Below are positions 27,533 through 41,347 of a stretch of 64,000 bases of DNA, piece by piece; the first letter of the stretch is position 1, and each line of letters starts with the position of its first letter. The notes beneath the pieces were generated by a model. That model saw only the letters and a program-made list of their open reading frames with translations. It was not told where the DNA came from and did not search any database. The stretch comes from Enterovirga rhinocerotis (GTDB lineage: Bacteria; Pseudomonadota; Alphaproteobacteria; Rhizobiales; Beijerinckiaceae), in the NCBI RefSeq assembly GCF_004363955.1, contig NZ_SNZR01000015.1:1-64000 (forward strand), given 5' to 3'. The position numbers and the translations under genes are program-made.

Positions 27533-28501
27533 GTGTCGGACCTCATCGGCCTGCTGTCTCTGATCGCCCCCTTCTTCGGCCTGATCGGCCTTGGCGTCGG
27601 AGCCGCGAAGATCGCGAGACTGCCCGTCGAGGGCCTCGCCTGGATGCGCTTCTTCCTCGTCTATCTGGCGCTGCCCTGCCTGTTCTTCAGACTGGTTGCC
27701 GACAAGCCGATCGCCGAGATCGCCAATGCGCGGTTCGTCCTTCTGACGACGGTCGCGACGGCGCTCGCCTTCGCGCTCGCCTTTCTCACGGTCGCCATCG
27801 CGACGAAGAGGCTTCCCGGAGCAGTGTTGGGCGGCGTCGCGGGCGCATATTCCAATATCGGCTATATGGGCCCGCCCCTGGTCCTCTCCTTCCTCGGACC
27901 GGCCGCCAATGCGCCCGTCGCGCTGATCCTGATCTTCGACACGCTGTTCCTGTTCACGGCCGTGCCGGCGCTGATGTCGCTCGCCGGGGTCGAGCGGCGC
28001 GCCCCCGGGGCCGCCATCCTTGCGGTTCTCGGACGTGTCGCCTTTCACCCGTTCATGGTCGGGACGGCCGCTGGCGTGCTCGCGAGCCTGTTCCAGATCC
28101 GCCTGCCCGCCGTGCTCGACACGATGTCGGCCTGGCTCGCAGGCGCATCCGCCCCCTGCGCGCTGTTCGTCCTCGGCGTGATGGTGGCCCTGCAGCCCGT
28201 CGGGCGGATCGGGGCCGAGATCGGCGTCCTCGTCGCGATCAAGCTGCTCCTCCATCCGCTCGCGGTCTGGGTGCTGCTCTCGCTGTTCGGAGACCCCGAT
28301 CCCGTCTGGGTCCAGGCCGCCGTCGTGATGGCCGCTCTGCCGCCCGCGCTGAACATCTTCGTCCTGTCGACCCAGTACCGCGTCGGAATCGAGCGCGCGT
28401 CGGCCTGCGTCCTCGTCGGGACCATCCTCTCGATGGTGACGCTGACGGGGCTTCTGTGGCTGTTCCGCACGGGAACCGTGCCCGTCCTGCTGTTCCGCTG
28501 A
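27533..28501 (+). CDS. AEC-family (auxin efflux carrier-like) transporter
   Basis: Inner-membrane carrier of 322 residues with about ten hydrophobic segments. IAPFFGLIGLGVGAAKI at the front, the central GAYSNIGYMGPPL and ALPPALNIFVLSTQY near the end are typical of bacterial AEC proteins, some of which move malate, malonate or other organic anions. The substrate is not readable. The start is taken as GTG 27533; TTG 27518 is possible. Confidence 0.85.
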   Translation: MSDLIGLLSLIAPFFGLIGLGVGAAKIARLPVEGLAWMRFFLVYLALPCLFFRLVADKPIAEIANARFVLLTTVATALAFALAFLTVAIATKRLPGAVLGGVAGAYSNIGYMGPPLVLSFLGPAANAPVALILIFDTLFLFTAVPALMSLAGVERRAPGAAILAVLGRVAFHPFMVGTAAGVLASLFQIRLPAVLDTMSAWLAGASAPCALFVLGVMVALQPVGRIGAEIGVLVAIKLLLHPLAVWVLLSLFGDPDPVWVQAAVVMAALPPALNIFVLSTQYRVGIERASACVLVGTILSMVTLTGLLWLFRTGTVPVLLFR

Positions 28502-28852
28502 GCCGGCGGCGCGCGTTTCGGGGCAGGTCCGACGAAAACTGTCCCCTGATCCTGCGATCTGCACTTGACGGGGGGCGAGTCGGGGCTTTAGAAGCGCCCC
28601 ATCCACGGCAGGCTGTATGTCTCGCGGGTCGAACCGACACGGTTCGATGCATCGGACCTAAACGCTGTCGTCCTTAATCGGTATCGCCCGCGATCGGGCT
28701 TTGGATGGCATGACCGCCTCCGGGTGGTCCTCTGCGGCTTTTCGCGACAGAGGCTCATCGGGCCTGTGGCGCGGTTTTTCGTTTGGTGCGCGGGCCCCGG
28801 CCTCCGCACCGCAGTTTCAAGAGCCGCTTCGGCGGTTGGTGACGAGGGCTTC
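28502..28852. other. Leader region of the str operon
   Basis: No gene is seen in these 351 bases. They hold a strong candidate promoter and, downstream of it, a hairpin with 8-base arms TCGAACCG and CGGTTCGA around a three-base loop (28629-28647). The leader of about 250 bases may regulate the ribosomal operon. No T-run follows the hairpin. Confidence 0.5.
28565..28593 (+). promoter_or_regulatory. Candidate str operon promoter
   Basis: TTGACG, a 17-base spacer and TTAGAA form a near-consensus sigma-70 promoter about 260 bases before rpsL. It would drive rpsL-rpsG-fusA-tuf and possibly the whole downstream cluster. Confidence 0.6.
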
Positions 28853-29224
28853 ATGCCGACGATCAGTCAGTTGATCCGCAAGCCGCGCACGGTGCCGGCG
28901 AGCCGCAACAAGGTTCCGGCCCTGCAGGCCTGCCCGCAGAAGCGCGGCGTTTGCACGCGCGTCTACACCACGACCCCGAAGAAGCCGAACTCGGCGCTTC
29001 GTAAGGTTGCCAAGGTTCGTCTGACGAACGGCTTCGAGGTCATCGGGTACATCCCGGGCGAGGGCCACAATCTGCAGGAGCACTCGGTCGTCATGATCCG
29101 CGGCGGCCGCGTGAAGGACCTTCCGGGCGTGCGCTACCACATCCTGCGCGGTGTGCTCGACACCCAGGGCGTCAAGAACCGGAAGCAGCGCCGGTCGAAG
29201 TACGGCGCCAAGCGGCCGAAGTGA
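28853..29224 (+). CDS. rpsL: Small ribosomal subunit protein uS12
   Basis: Decoding-centre protein of 123 residues. [16 protein letters not shown] shows the wild-type streptomycin-sensitive lysine, and [10 protein letters not shown] holds the aspartate modified by RimO, which is also encoded in this window. The ATG at 28853 has GAGGG upstream; the open frame before it is ignored. First gene of the str operon; rpoC does not precede it. Confidence 0.97.
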   Translation: MPTISQLIRKPRTVPASRNKVPALQACPQKRGVCTRVYTTTPKKPNSALRKVAKVRLTNGFEVIGYIPGEGHNLQEHSVVMIRGGRVKDLPGVRYHILRGVLDTQGVKNRKQRRSKYGAKRPK

Positions 29225-29817
<593 letters not shown>

Positions 29818-29842
29818 TCCGAGAAGGTCAGGAGCACGTATC

Positions 29843-31918
<2,076 letters not shown>

Positions 31919-31990
31919 ACCCAATCCCCTCGCCGGGGCCCGGCCTCGGCGAAATCGAAATCCGACTCTTAGAAGATAGGATAACCTGTC

Positions 31991-33181
31991 ATGGCCAAAG
32001 AGAAATTCTCCCGCAACAAGCCGCATTGCAACATCGGCACGATCGGTCACGTCGACCACGGCAAGACCTCGCTGACGGCTGCGATCACCAAGGTCCTGGC
32101 GGAAGCCGGCGGCGCGACCTTCACGGCCTATGATCAGATCGACAAGGCTCCCGAGGAGAAGGCCCGCGGCATCACGATCTCGACCTCGCACGTCGAGTAC
32201 GAGACCGCGAACCGTCACTACGCCCACGTCGACTGCCCCGGCCACGCCGACTACGTGAAGAACATGATCACGGGTGCCGCCCAGATGGACGGCGCGATCC
32301 TGGTCGTGTCCGCCGCGGACGGCCCGATGCCCCAGACCCGTGAGCACATCCTGCTCGCCCGTCAGGTCGGCGTGCCTGCGCTCGTCGTGTTCCTGAACAA
32401 GGTCGACATGGTCGACGACGCCGAGCTGCTCGAGCTCGTCGAGCTCGAGGTTCGCGAGCTGCTCTCCAGCTACGAGTTCCCCGGCGACGACGTTCCGATC
32501 ACCAAGGGTTCGGCGCTGATGGCCCTCGAGGACAAGCAGCCCGAGATCGGCCGTGAGGCGGTCCTCGCGCTCATGCAGAGCGTCGACGACTACATCCCGC
32601 AGCCCGAGCGCCCGATCGACCAGCCCTTCCTGATGCCGATCGAGGACGTGTTCTCGATCTCCGGCCGCGGCACCGTCGTGACCGGCCGCGTCGAGCGTGG
32701 CATCGTCAAGGTCGGCGAGACGGTCGAGATCGTCGGCATCCGCGCCACCCAGACGACGACCGTCACGGGCGTCGAGATGTTCCGCAAGCTGCTCGACCAG
32801 GGCCAGGCCGGCGACAATGTCGGCGTGCTGCTCCGCGGCACGAAGCGTGAGGACGTCGAGCGCGGCCAGGTCGTCTGCAAGCCCGGTTCGGTCAAGCCGC
32901 ACACGAAGTTCAAGGCCGAGGCCTACATCCTGACGAAGGAAGAGGGCGGCCGTCACACCCCGTTCTTCACGAACTACCGTCCGCAGTTCTACTTCCGGAC
33001 GACGGACGTGACCGGCGTGTGCACGCTCCCCGAGGGCACCGAGATGGTCATGCCCGGCGACAACATCTCCATGGACGTGACGCTGATCGTGCCGATCGCC
33101 ATGGAAGAGAAGCTGCGTTTCGCTATCCGCGAGGGTGGTCGGACCGTCGGCGCCGGCGTCGTCGCCAGCATCCAGGAGTAA
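31991..33181 (+). CDS. tuf: Elongation factor Tu
   Basis: GTPase that delivers aminoacyl-tRNA, 396 residues. G1 [11 protein letters not shown]3 DCPGHADY and G4 NKVDMVDD are present, followed by domains II and III (VGRVERGIV-type barrel). Gram-negative bacteria often carry a second tuf copy elsewhere; it is not in this window. The spacer after fusA (72 bases) has a GC-rich hairpin. Confidence 0.98.
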   Translation: MAKEKFSRNKPHCNIGTIGHVDHGKTSLTAAITKVLAEAGGATFTAYDQIDKAPEEKARGITISTSHVEYETANRHYAHVDCPGHADYVKNMITGAAQMDGAILVVSAADGPMPQTREHILLARQVGVPALVVFLNKVDMVDDAELLELVELEVRELLSSYEFPGDDVPITKGSALMALEDKQPEIGREAVLALMQSVDDYIPQPERPIDQPFLMPIEDVFSISGRGTVVTGRVERGIVKVGETVEIVGIRATQTTTVTGVEMFRKLLDQGQAGDNVGVLLRGTKREDVERGQVVCKPGSVKPHTKFKAEAYILTKEEGGRHTPFFTNYRPQFYFRTTDVTGVCTLPEGTEMVMPGDNISMDVTLIVPIAMEEKLRFAIREGGRTVGAGVVASIQE

Positions 33182-33187
33182 TCGAGC

Positions 33188-33298
33188 TGTCATCCCGGGC
33201 GGCGCCTCGCGCCGGCCCGGGACCGTCAGACGAATGAGCGTCGGACGCGCAATAGTCGAGCGGTCCTGGATGAGCGTTCCGCGCCCTCCGGGATGACA
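33188..33298. repeat. Palindromic intergenic repeat between tuf and rpsJ
   Basis: The spacer is bounded by perfect 11-base inverted arms, TGTCATCCCGG at 33188 and its complement ending at 33298, with further partly self-complementary GC-rich sequence inside. The GTCATCCCGGG style matches intergenic repeats common in this order. It separates the str and S10 operons and could form a large cruciform or RNA hairpin. Confidence 0.6.
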
Positions 33299-33314
33299 CC
33301 GAGAAGATGAACCG

Positions 33315-33620
<306 letters not shown>

Positions 33621-33679
33621 GCCGCCCGGCTTGGAACTGAGACAGACAACGGGCCTGCAAGGGCCGAGGAATTGAGACC

Positions 33680-34420
33680 ATGCGCTCAGGCGTGATTGCA
33701 AAGAAGGTCGGGATGACCCGCATCTTCACCGAAGCCGGGGAACACGTCCCGGTGACGGTGCTGAAGGTCGACAACTGCCAGGTTGTCGCCCACCGCACCG
33801 TGGAGAAGAACGGCTACACCGCGCTTCAGGTCGGCGTCGGCACCGCGAAGGTGAAGAACGTCTCGAAGGCCGAGCGTGGCCGCTTCGCGGTGGCTCAGGT
33901 CGAGCCGAAGCAGAAGCTTGCCGAGTTCCGCGTGTCCGACGACGCGCTGATCCCGGTCGGCGCCGAGATCACGGCGGATCACTTCGTCGAGGGCCAGTTC
34001 GTCGACGTCACCGGCACCACGACCGGTAAGGGCTTCGCCGGCGGCATGAAGCGCTGGAACTTCGGTGGTCTGCGGGCGTCGCACGGCGTCTCGATCTCGC
34101 ACCGTTCGATCGGTGGTACGGGTGGCCGCCAGGATCCTGGCAAGACCTTCAAGAACAAGAAGATGCCCGGTCACCTCGGTGTCGAGCGCGTGACGACCCA
34201 GAACCTGCGCGTCGTCCGCACGGATGTCGAGCGCGGCCTTATCCTCGTCGAAGGCGCGGTCCCCGGCCATGCCGGCGGCTGGATCTTCATCAAGGATGCC
34301 GTCAAGCGCAAGGCGCCTGCCGATCTGCCGCGGCCGGGCAAGTTCCGCGAGAGGGGCGAGACCGCCAAGGCGCAGCAGGACGCTGCTCCCGAGGCCGTGG
34401 CCGTCGAGGAGAACGCGTGA
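33680..34420 (+). CDS. rplC: Large ribosomal subunit protein uL3
   Basis: Early-assembling 50S protein, 246 residues. [20 protein letters not shown] is the front; [19 protein letters not shown] and [19 protein letters not shown] form the loop reaching the peptidyl transferase centre. The C-terminus carries a non-conserved acidic extension of about 30 residues. Overlaps the rplD start by one base. Confidence 0.97.
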   Translation: MRSGVIAKKVGMTRIFTEAGEHVPVTVLKVDNCQVVAHRTVEKNGYTALQVGVGTAKVKNVSKAERGRFAVAQVEPKQKLAEFRVSDDALIPVGAEITADHFVEGQFVDVTGTTTGKGFAGGMKRWNFGGLRASHGVSISHRSIGGTGGRQDPGKTFKNKKMPGHLGVERVTTQNLRVVRTDVERGLILVEGAVPGHAGGWIFIKDAVKRKAPADLPRPGKFRERGETAKAQQDAAPEAVAVEENA

Positions 34421-35040
34421 TGAAGCTCGACCTGCAATCCTTCGGCGGGGACGCCTCGGGCTCGGTCGAGCTCAAGGACGAGATCTACGGTCTCGAGCCC
34501 CGCGCCGACATTCTTGCTCGCATGGTGCGCTGGCAGCTTGCCAAGCGCCGGGCCGGGACCCACAAGGTCAAGAACCGGGCCGAGATCCATCGCACCGGCA
34601 AGAAGATGTACAAGCAGAAGGGCACCGGCAATGCCCGTCACGGCTCGGCGCGCGTCGCCCAGTTCCGCGGCGGCGGGCGTGCCTTCGGCCCGGTGGTCCG
34701 CTCCCATGAGCACGACCTGCCGAAGAAGGTGAGGGCGCTCGCGCTCCGCCACGCCCTGTCGACGAAGGCCAAGTCCCAGACGATCATCGTCGTGGACGAC
34801 GCAACCCTCGCCGAACCCAAGACGGCTGCCCTCAAGGAGCAGTTCGGCAAGCTCGGTCTCGCTTCGGCGCTGATCATCTCGGGTGCGGAGGTCGATACCA
34901 ATTTCGGTCTCGCCGCCCGCAACCTGCCCAATATCGACGTCCTGCCGGTGCAGGGCATCAACGTCTACGACATCCTGCGCCGGGACACGCTCGTCCTGAC
35001 GAAGGCCGCCGTCGATGCGCTGGAGGCGCGCTTCGCATGA
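34420..35040 (+). CDS. rplD: Large ribosomal subunit protein uL4
   Basis: Exit-tunnel protein of 206 residues. [20 protein letters not shown] and [20 protein letters not shown] are the tunnel-loop blocks. ATG 34420 overlaps the rplC stop (TGATG); GTG 34417 is an alternative start one codon earlier. Confidence 0.96.
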   Translation: MKLDLQSFGGDASGSVELKDEIYGLEPRADILARMVRWQLAKRRAGTHKVKNRAEIHRTGKKMYKQKGTGNARHGSARVAQFRGGGRAFGPVVRSHEHDLPKKVRALALRHALSTKAKSQTIIVVDDATLAEPKTAALKEQFGKLGLASALIISGAEVDTNFGLAARNLPNIDVLPVQGINVYDILRRDTLVLTKAAVDALEARFA

Positions 35041-35333
35041 ATCCCGATCCGCGCCATTACGACGTGATCGTGAGCCCGGTGATCACCGAGAAGGCCACGA
35101 ATCTGTCGGAGCTCAACAAGGTCGTGTTCCGGGTCGCCCCGGGTGCGACCAAGCCCCAGATCAAGGAGGCGGTCGAACGCCTCTTCGACGTGAAGGTTGC
35201 TTCGGTGAACACCGTCGTGACCAAGGGCAAAGAGAAGTTCTTCCGCGGCCGCAAGGGCCGGCGGGCCGACGTCAAGAAAGCGATCGTGACCCTCGCCGAG
35301 GGTGATGCGATCGACGTGACGACCGGACTCTGA
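35037..35333 (+). CDS. rplW: Large ribosomal subunit protein uL23
   Basis: Protein at the tunnel exit that docks trigger factor and SRP, 98 residues. [20 protein letters not shown] and [20 protein letters not shown] are diagnostic. Overlaps the end of rplD by four bases. Confidence 0.97.
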   Translation: MNPDPRHYDVIVSPVITEKATNLSELNKVVFRVAPGATKPQIKEAVERLFDVKVASVNTVVTKGKEKFFRGRKGRRADVKKAIVTLAEGDAIDVTTGL

Positions 35334-35354
35334 GGCCGGTCGGGGAACAGGATC

Positions 35355-36197
35355 ATGGCACTCAAGACCTTCAAGCCGATCACGCCGGGCCTGCGCCAGC
35401 TCGTGATCGTCGACCGGAGCGAGCTCTACAAGGGCAAGCCCGTCAAGGCGCTGACCGAGGGCAAGCACTCCTCGGGCGGGCGTAACAATCACGGCCGTGT
35501 CACGGTCCGGTTCCGGGGCGGCGGTCACAAACAGACCTATCGCCTGGTCGACTTCAAGCGCCGCGACTTCGCGGGGCAGCCTGGAACGGTGGAGCGGATC
35601 GAATATGATCCGAACCGCACGGCCTTCATCGCGCTCGTCACCTATGCCGAGGGCAAGCAGGCCTATATCCTGGCTCCGCAGCGGCTCGCCGCCGGCGACA
35701 CCGTCGTGTCGGGCGACAATGTCGACATCAAGCCGGGCAACGCGATGCCGATCGGCAACATGCCGGTGGGGACGATCGTCCACAATCTCGAGACCAAGAT
35801 CGGGAAGGGCGGCGCTCTGGCCCGTTCGGCCGGGAACTACGCCCAGATCGTCGGTCGCGACCAGGGCTACGTCTCGGTCCGCCTGAACTCGGGCGAGCAG
35901 AGGCTGATCCACGGCCAGTGCTACGCCACGGTCGGCGCGGTCTCGAACCCGGACCACATGAACACCTCGATCGGCAAGGCGGGTCGGTCCCGCTGGCTCG
36001 GTCAGCGCCCGCATAACCGCGGCGTGACCATGAACCCGATCGACCATCCGCACGGCGGCGGTGAAGGCCGCACGTCCGGCGGCCGTCACCCGGTGACGCC
36101 GTGGGGCCAGCCGACCAAGGGCAAGAAGACGCGTTCGAACAAGCGCACCGACACCTTCATCGTGTCGTCGCGCCACGCGCGGAAGAAGAAGGGCTGA
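35355..36197 (+). CDS. rplB: Large ribosomal subunit protein uL2
   Basis: Protein essential for subunit joining and peptidyl transfer, 280 residues. [19 protein letters not shown] near the front and [20 protein letters not shown] near the end, with its conserved histidine, are hallmark blocks. Confidence 0.98.
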   Translation: MALKTFKPITPGLRQLVIVDRSELYKGKPVKALTEGKHSSGGRNNHGRVTVRFRGGGHKQTYRLVDFKRRDFAGQPGTVERIEYDPNRTAFIALVTYAEGKQAYILAPQRLAAGDTVVSGDNVDIKPGNAMPIGNMPVGTIVHNLETKIGKGGALARSAGNYAQIVGRDQGYVSVRLNSGEQRLIHGQCYATVGAVSNPDHMNTSIGKAGRSRWLGQRPHNRGVTMNPIDHPHGGGEGRTSGGRHPVTPWGQPTKGKKTRSNKRTDTFIVSSRHARKKKG

Positions 36198-36204
36198 CGC
36201 CGCC

Positions 36205-36483
36205 ATGGCACGTTCGATCTGGAAGGGGCCGTTCGTCGACGGCTACCTGCTGAAGAAGGCCGAGGCCGCCCGCGGCTCGACCCGTCAGGAAGTGATCAAG
36301 ATCTGGAGCCGACGCTCCACGATCCTGCCGCAGTTCGTGGGTCTCACGTTCGGCGTGTATAACGGTCACAAGCATATCCCGGTCTACGTCTCCGAGGAGA
36401 TGGTGGGCCATAAGTTCGGCGAGTTCTCGCCGACCCGTACCTTCAATGGCCATGCGGCCGACAAGAAGGCCAAGAGGCGCTGA
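36205..36483 (+). CDS. rpsS: Small ribosomal subunit protein uS19
   Basis: Protein of the 30S head, 92 residues. [20 protein letters not shown] and [19 protein letters not shown] followed by [18 protein letters not shown] match uS19 throughout. Seven bases after rplB. Confidence 0.97.
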   Translation: MARSIWKGPFVDGYLLKKAEAARGSTRQEVIKIWSRRSTILPQFVGLTFGVYNGHKHIPVYVSEEMVGHKFGEFSPTRTFNGHAADKKAKRR

Positions 36484-36484
36484 G

Positions 36485-36868
36485 ATGGGCAAGTCTGCTA
36501 CTCCCCGCGCGCTGCCTGAGAATGAGGCCAAGGCCGTTCTCCGGATGGTGCGCATCTCGCCGCAGAAGCTGAACCTCGTGGCTCAGCTCATCCGCGGTAA
36601 GAAGGTCGCGACGGCGCTTGCCGACCTCGAGTTCTCGCGCAAGCGGATCTCGAAGGACGTCAAGAAGTGCCTCGAAAGCGCGATCGCCAATGCCGAGAAC
36701 AACCACGATCTCGACGTGGACGATCTCGTCGTGAAGGAGGCTTTCGTCGGCAAGGCGCTCGTCCTCAAGCGGTTCCATGCCCGTGCCCGTGGCCGCGGTG
36801 CGCGTATCCTGAAGCCCTTCTCGAACCTGACGATCGTGGTTCGCGAAGTCCAAGCCGAAGCGGCCTGA
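36485..36868 (+). CDS. rplV: Large ribosomal subunit protein uL22
   Basis: Protein lining the exit tunnel, 127 residues. [20 protein letters not shown] and [20 protein letters not shown] are the conserved helix and tunnel loop. The ATG at 36485 starts one base after the rpsS stop; earlier Met codons lie inside rpsS. Confidence 0.97.
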   Translation: MGKSATPRALPENEAKAVLRMVRISPQKLNLVAQLIRGKKVATALADLEFSRKRISKDVKKCLESAIANAENNHDLDVDDLVVKEAFVGKALVLKRFHARARGRGARILKPFSNLTIVVREVQAEAA

Positions 36869-36875
36869 GGTTCCG

Positions 36876-37592
36876 ATGGGTCAGAAAGTCAATCCGGTCG
36901 GGCTGCGGCTCGGCATCAACCGGACCTGGGATTCGCGCTGGTTCGCCAACAAGGGCGAGTACGCGAAGCTCATGCACGAGGACATCGCCATCCGCGAGAT
37001 GCTCACGAAGCAGCTCAAGCAGGCGGCCGTGTCGAAGATCGTCATCGAGCGCCCGCACCGGAAGTGCCGGGTGACGATCCATTCGGCTCGCCCGGGTGTC
37101 GTCATCGGCAAGAAGGGCGCGGATATCGACAAGCTGCGCAAGCTCGTCGGGCAGATGACGAAGGCTGAAGTCGCCATCAACATCGTCGAGGTCCGCAAGC
37201 CCGAAGTCGACGCGACGCTGGTCGCCGAGTCGATCGCTCAGCAGCTCGAGCGCCGCGTCGCCTTCCGTCGCGCCATGAAGCGCGCCGTGCAGTCGGCCAT
37301 GCGTCTCGGTGCCCAGGGCATCCGGATCAATTGCGCCGGTCGTCTCGGCGGCGCTGAGATCGCGCGGATGGAATGGTATCGCGAGGGCCGTGTGCCGCTG
37401 CATACGCTGCGCGCCGATGTCGATTACGGCACGGCGACCGCGTTCACGACCTACGGCACGTGCGGCATCAAGGTCTGGATCTGCAAGGGCGAGATCCTCG
37501 AGCACGATCCCATGGCGCAGGACAAGCGGATGAACGAGGAGGCCGGAGCCCGGTCGACCGGACGCCGGCCCTCCGCCGAGCAGGCCGCCTGA
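36876..37592 (+). CDS. rpsC: Small ribosomal subunit protein uS3
   Basis: Protein at the mRNA entry site with helicase activity, 238 residues. [20 protein letters not shown] is the front, [19 protein letters not shown] the KH domain, and [20 protein letters not shown] the C-terminal domain. The end is a variable tail. Confidence 0.98.
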   Translation: MGQKVNPVGLRLGINRTWDSRWFANKGEYAKLMHEDIAIREMLTKQLKQAAVSKIVIERPHRKCRVTIHSARPGVVIGKKGADIDKLRKLVGQMTKAEVAINIVEVRKPEVDATLVAESIAQQLERRVAFRRAMKRAVQSAMRLGAQGIRINCAGRLGGAEIARMEWYREGRVPLHTLRADVDYGTATAFTTYGTCGIKVWICKGEILEHDPMAQDKRMNEEAGARSTGRRPSAEQAA

Positions 37593-37623
37593 GCGGCCTG
37601 ACGCAGAGCTAAGGTAGAAGCAG

Positions 37624-38037
37624 ATGCTCTCCCCGAAGAAGACGAAGTTCCGCAAGCAGTTCAAGGGACGCATTCACGGCGTCGCCAAGGGCGGCACGGA
37701 CCTCAATTTCGGCCAGTACGGCCTCAAGGCTCTCGATCCCGAGCGCGTGAATGCGCGCGAGATCGAAGCCGCCCGTCGCGCGATCACTCGCGAGATGAAG
37801 CGTATGGGCCGCGTCTGGATCCGCATCTTCCCGGATGTGCCGGTCTCGTCGAAGCCGACCGAGGTCCGCATGGGCAAGGGCAAGGGCGCGCCGGAATTCT
37901 GGGCCTGCCGCGTCAAGCCTGGCCGGATCATGTTCGAGATCGACGGCGTGTCGGAGGAGATCGCCCGTGAGGCGCTCCGTCTCGGCGCCGCCAAGCTGTC
38001 GGTGCGCACGCGCTTCGTGCAGCGCATCGCGGAGTAG
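37624..38037 (+). CDS. rplP: Large ribosomal subunit protein uL16
   Basis: Protein close to the A site that organises 50S assembly, 137 residues. [19 protein letters not shown] and [20 protein letters not shown] are uL16 blocks. The arginine in the MGKG-containing loop region is retained. Confidence 0.97.
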   Translation: MLSPKKTKFRKQFKGRIHGVAKGGTDLNFGQYGLKALDPERVNAREIEAARRAITREMKRMGRVWIRIFPDVPVSSKPTEVRMGKGKGAPEFWACRVKPGRIMFEIDGVSEEIAREALRLGAAKLSVRTRFVQRIAE

Positions 38038-38042
38038 GAGCG

Positions 38043-38282
38043 ATGAAGTCCAAAGCCCGTTTCGGGGACCTGTCCCAACTCTCCTCCGATCAGTTGCAGG
38101 ATGAACTCCTGTCGCTGAAGAAGGAGCAGTTCAACCTGCGCTTCCAGCGTGCCACGGGTCAGCTCGAGAACACCTCGCGCATCCGGGTCGTCCGGCGCGA
38201 TATCGCCCGCATCAAGACGCTGCAGTCGCGGCAGCGCGTCGCCGCGAAGTCGGGGGCCGAGGCCTCCGCCGCCGGCGCGTAA
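38043..38282 (+). CDS. rpmC: Large ribosomal subunit protein uL29
   Basis: Two-helix protein next to L23 at the tunnel exit. [20 protein letters not shown] and [14 protein letters not shown] are diagnostic. At 79 residues it carries an Ala-rich C-terminal tail beyond the usual 65 or so. Confidence 0.96.
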   Translation: MKSKARFGDLSQLSSDQLQDELLSLKKEQFNLRFQRATGQLENTSRIRVVRRDIARIKTLQSRQRVAAKSGAEASAAGA

Positions 38283-38293
38283 GGAGAGAGACC

Positions 38294-38566
38294 ATGCCGA
38301 AGCGCGTCCTTCAGGGCGTCGTCGTCAGCGACAAGACCGACAAGACCATCGTGGTCAAGGTGGAGCGCCGCTTCACCCACCCGGTGCTCAAGAAGACGGT
38401 CCGCCGGACGAAGAACTACCACGCTCACGACGAGGCCAACGTCGCCAAGACCGGCCAGACCGTCGAGATCGAGGAGTGCCGGCCGTTTTCGAAGACGAAG
38501 ACGTGGCGCCTGGTCACCACGGCCGCTCCCGAGAGCGACGCCGCGGCGGAAGCGCCGGCCAGCTAA
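38294..38566 (+). CDS. rpsQ: Small ribosomal subunit protein uS17
   Basis: OB-fold 16S rRNA-binding protein, 90 residues. [20 protein letters not shown] and [20 protein letters not shown] are the conserved blocks. It is the last gene before a 159-base gap with hairpins. Confidence 0.97.
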   Translation: MPKRVLQGVVVSDKTDKTIVVKVERRFTHPVLKKTVRRTKNYHAHDEANVAKTGQTVEIEECRPFSKTKTWRLVTTAAPESDAAAEAPAS

Positions 38567-38608
38567 ATTATTTCGCTTCGACCGGACAGCTTTCGGTCGA
38601 CATGAGCC

Positions 38609-38636
38609 GGGAGGCGCGCTAAAGGGCGCGCCTCCC
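38609..38636 (+). terminator. Hairpin at the S10-spc operon boundary
   Basis: Perfect 11-base stem, GGGAGGCGCGC with a six-base loop, followed by GCTAATTTATG. A smaller hairpin (TCGACCG and CGGTCGA, about 38592-38600 for its right arm) comes just before. It lies between rpsQ and rplN and looks like a terminator or attenuator that separates the S10 and spc transcripts. Confidence 0.6.
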
Positions 38637-38725
38637 GCTAATTTATGCATTGGGGACCCAGATCCCCGTCAGGCGTAGTCGAGCTATCGGCTCGAAACCG
38701 GCTGAGACACAGAAAGGGTTTGGAC

Positions 38726-39094
38726 ATGATCCAGATGCAGACGAATCTGGATGTCGCCGACAATTCCGGTGCGCGTCGCGTGATGTGCATCAAGGTGCTC
38801 GGCGGCTCGAAGCGCAAGACGGCCGGTGTCGGCGACATCATCGTCGTCTCCGTGAAGGAGGCGATCCCGCGCGGTCGCGTCAAGAAGGGCGACGTGATGA
38901 AGGCGGTCATCGTGCGCACCGCCAAGGACATCCGGCGTCCCGACGGATCCGTGATCCGGTTCGACAAGAACGCGGCCGTCCTGATCAACAATCAGAAGGA
39001 GCCGGTCGGCACCCGTATCTTCGGACCCGTTCCGCGTGAGCTCCGTGCGAAGAACCACATGAAGATCATCTCGCTGGCCCCCGAGGTGCTGTGA
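38726..39094 (+). CDS. rplN: Large ribosomal subunit protein uL14
   Basis: Subunit-interface protein of 122 residues. [20 protein letters not shown] and [20 protein letters not shown] are uL14 blocks. First gene of the spc set; the ATG at 38726 matches the family start although the frame is open upstream. Confidence 0.97.
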   Translation: MIQMQTNLDVADNSGARRVMCIKVLGGSKRKTAGVGDIIVVSVKEAIPRGRVKKGDVMKAVIVRTAKDIRRPDGSVIRFDKNAAVLINNQKEPVGTRIFGPVPRELRAKNHMKIISLAPEVL

Positions 39095-39411
39095 TGGCTG
39101 CCAAGATCAAGAAGGGCGACCGCGTCGTCGTCCTGACCGGCCGCGACTCCGGCCGCACCGGCGAAGTGATCCAGGTGATGCCCAAGGACGAGCGTGCGCT
39201 CGTGCGTGGCGTCAACGTCGTCAAGAAGCATCAGAAGCAGACGATGAACCAGGAAGGCGGCATCCTCTCGAAGGAAGCCCCCATTCATCTGTCGAACCTC
39301 GCGATGGCCGATCCCAAGGATGGCAAGCCGACCCGTGTCGGTTTCCGCGTCCTCGACGACGGCCGCAAGATCAGGTTCGCGAAGCGTTCCGGAGATCCGA
39401 TCGATGGCTAA
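39094..39411 (+). CDS. rplX: Large ribosomal subunit protein uL24
   Basis: Assembly-initiating 50S protein, 105 residues. [20 protein letters not shown] is the KOW motif region. The ATG overlaps the rplN stop by one base. Confidence 0.97.
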   Translation: MAAKIKKGDRVVVLTGRDSGRTGEVIQVMPKDERALVRGVNVVKKHQKQTMNQEGGILSKEAPIHLSNLAMADPKDGKPTRVGFRVLDDGRKIRFAKRSGDPIDG

Positions 39412-40003
39412 GGCAGACAAGACTCCGAACGCCGAGGGCGCCCCGGTGAGCATGGACGGTTACGTTCCGCGGCTTCGCAAGCACTACGACGAAGTGGTTC
39501 GCCAGAAGCTGGTCGAGGAATTCGGCTACAAGAACCCGATGCAGGTTCCGCAGATCGAGAAGATCGTGCTGAACATGGGCGTCGGCGAGTCGACGGCCGA
39601 TTCCAAGAAGGCCTCCGTGGCCGCCGGCGATCTCGCGCTGATCGCGGGCCAGAAGCCCGTCATCACCCGCGCCCGCAAGGCCATCGCGACCTTCAAGGTC
39701 CGCGAGAACATGCCGATCGGCGCGAAGGTCACGCTGCGCAAGGCGCGCATGTACGAGTTCCTCGATCGCTTCGTGACCGTGGCGCTGCCGCGGGTGCGGG
39801 ACTTCCGCGGCCTCAACCCCAAGAGCTTCGATGGTCGTGGCAACTACGCCATGGGCATCAAGGAGCATCTCGTGTTCCCCGAGATCAACTACGACAAGGC
39901 GGAGCAGATCTGGGGTATGGACGTCATCATCGCGACGACGGCCAAGACCGACGACGAGGCGCGCGCGCTCCTCAAGCACTTCAACTTCCCGTTCCGGCAG
40001 TGA
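39404..40003 (+). CDS. rplE: Large ribosomal subunit protein uL5
   Basis: 5S rRNA-binding protein of the central protuberance, 199 residues. [20 protein letters not shown] and [20 protein letters not shown] are conserved. It has a short extra front ([14 protein letters not shown]) and starts eight bases inside rplX, which implies coupled translation. Confidence 0.96.
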   Translation: MAKADKTPNAEGAPVSMDGYVPRLRKHYDEVVRQKLVEEFGYKNPMQVPQIEKIVLNMGVGESTADSKKASVAAGDLALIAGQKPVITRARKAIATFKVRENMPIGAKVTLRKARMYEFLDRFVTVALPRVRDFRGLNPKSFDGRGNYAMGIKEHLVFPEINYDKAEQIWGMDVIIATTAKTDDEARALLKHFNFPFRQ

Positions 40004-40046
40004 CGGACGTCTGAACGACCGTCAAACGCGGACACCGGAGAGACAG

Positions 40047-40352
40047 ATGGCAAAGAAGAGTTCAATCGAGAAGAACAAGAGGCGCCAGGCGATGGTCCTG
40101 CGCTTCGCAGCGCGGCGCGCGGCTCTCGCCGCGACGGCGAACGACGATTCGCTGTCGATGGAGGAGCGGTTCGAGGCGCGGATCAAGCTCGCCGAGCTGC
40201 CGCGCAACTCGGCGAAGACGCGCATCCGCAACCGCTGCGAAGTCACGGGGCGGCCGCGGGCGTATTACCGCAAGCTCGGCATGTCGCGGATCGCGCTCCG
40301 GGAGCTCGGCTCCCAGGGGATGGTCCCCGGCCTCGTGAAGTCGAGCTGGTAA
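40047..40352 (+). CDS. rpsN: Small ribosomal subunit protein uS14, zinc-free form
   Basis: Protein of 101 residues in the 30S head. The end [20 protein letters not shown], followed by [20 protein letters not shown], is diagnostic. The length and absence of paired CxxC motifs mark the long, zinc-independent form. Confidence 0.97.
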   Translation: MAKKSSIEKNKRRQAMVLRFAARRAALAATANDDSLSMEERFEARIKLAELPRNSAKTRIRNRCEVTGRPRAYYRKLGMSRIALRELGSQGMVPGLVKSSW

Positions 40353-40365
40353 GGGAGGACGGACG

Positions 40366-40764
40366 ATGTCGATGAACGATCCTCTCGGCGATATGCTGAC
40401 GCGCATCCGCAATGCGCAGATGCGCAAGCGCAACACGGTCTCGACCCCCGGCTCGAAGCTGCGCGCCCGCGTGCTCGACGTGCTGAAGGCCGAAGGCTAC
40501 ATCCGTGACTACGGTGCGACCGATTACGGCAATGGCCGTTCGGAATTCGTGATCGAGCTGAAGTACCACGAGGGCGAGCCGGTGATCCGCAAGATCGGCC
40601 GTGTCTCCAAGCCCGGTCGTCGGGTCTACGCCTCGGTCGATGCCCTGCCGCGTGTCGCGGACGGACTCGGTGTCACGATCGTCTCCACGCCGCAGGGCGT
40701 GATGGCCGATCATGAGGCGCGCGAGAAGAACGTCGGCGGCGAGGTGCTGTGCCAGGTCTTCTAA
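40366..40764 (+). CDS. rpsH: Small ribosomal subunit protein uS8
   Basis: Central-domain 16S rRNA-binding protein, 132 residues. [20 protein letters not shown] at the front and [20 protein letters not shown] at the end are uS8 blocks. In other bacteria S8 represses the spc operon; no matching site was identified here. Confidence 0.97.
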   Translation: MSMNDPLGDMLTRIRNAQMRKRNTVSTPGSKLRARVLDVLKAEGYIRDYGATDYGNGRSEFVIELKYHEGEPVIRKIGRVSKPGRRVYASVDALPRVADGLGVTIVSTPQGVMADHEAREKNVGGEVLCQVF

Positions 40765-40801
40765 GACCGGCACCGCCTGACAGAACGGAATGGAGGCGAG
40801 A

Positions 40802-41335
<534 letters not shown>

Positions 41336-41347
41336 GGACGCACGACC

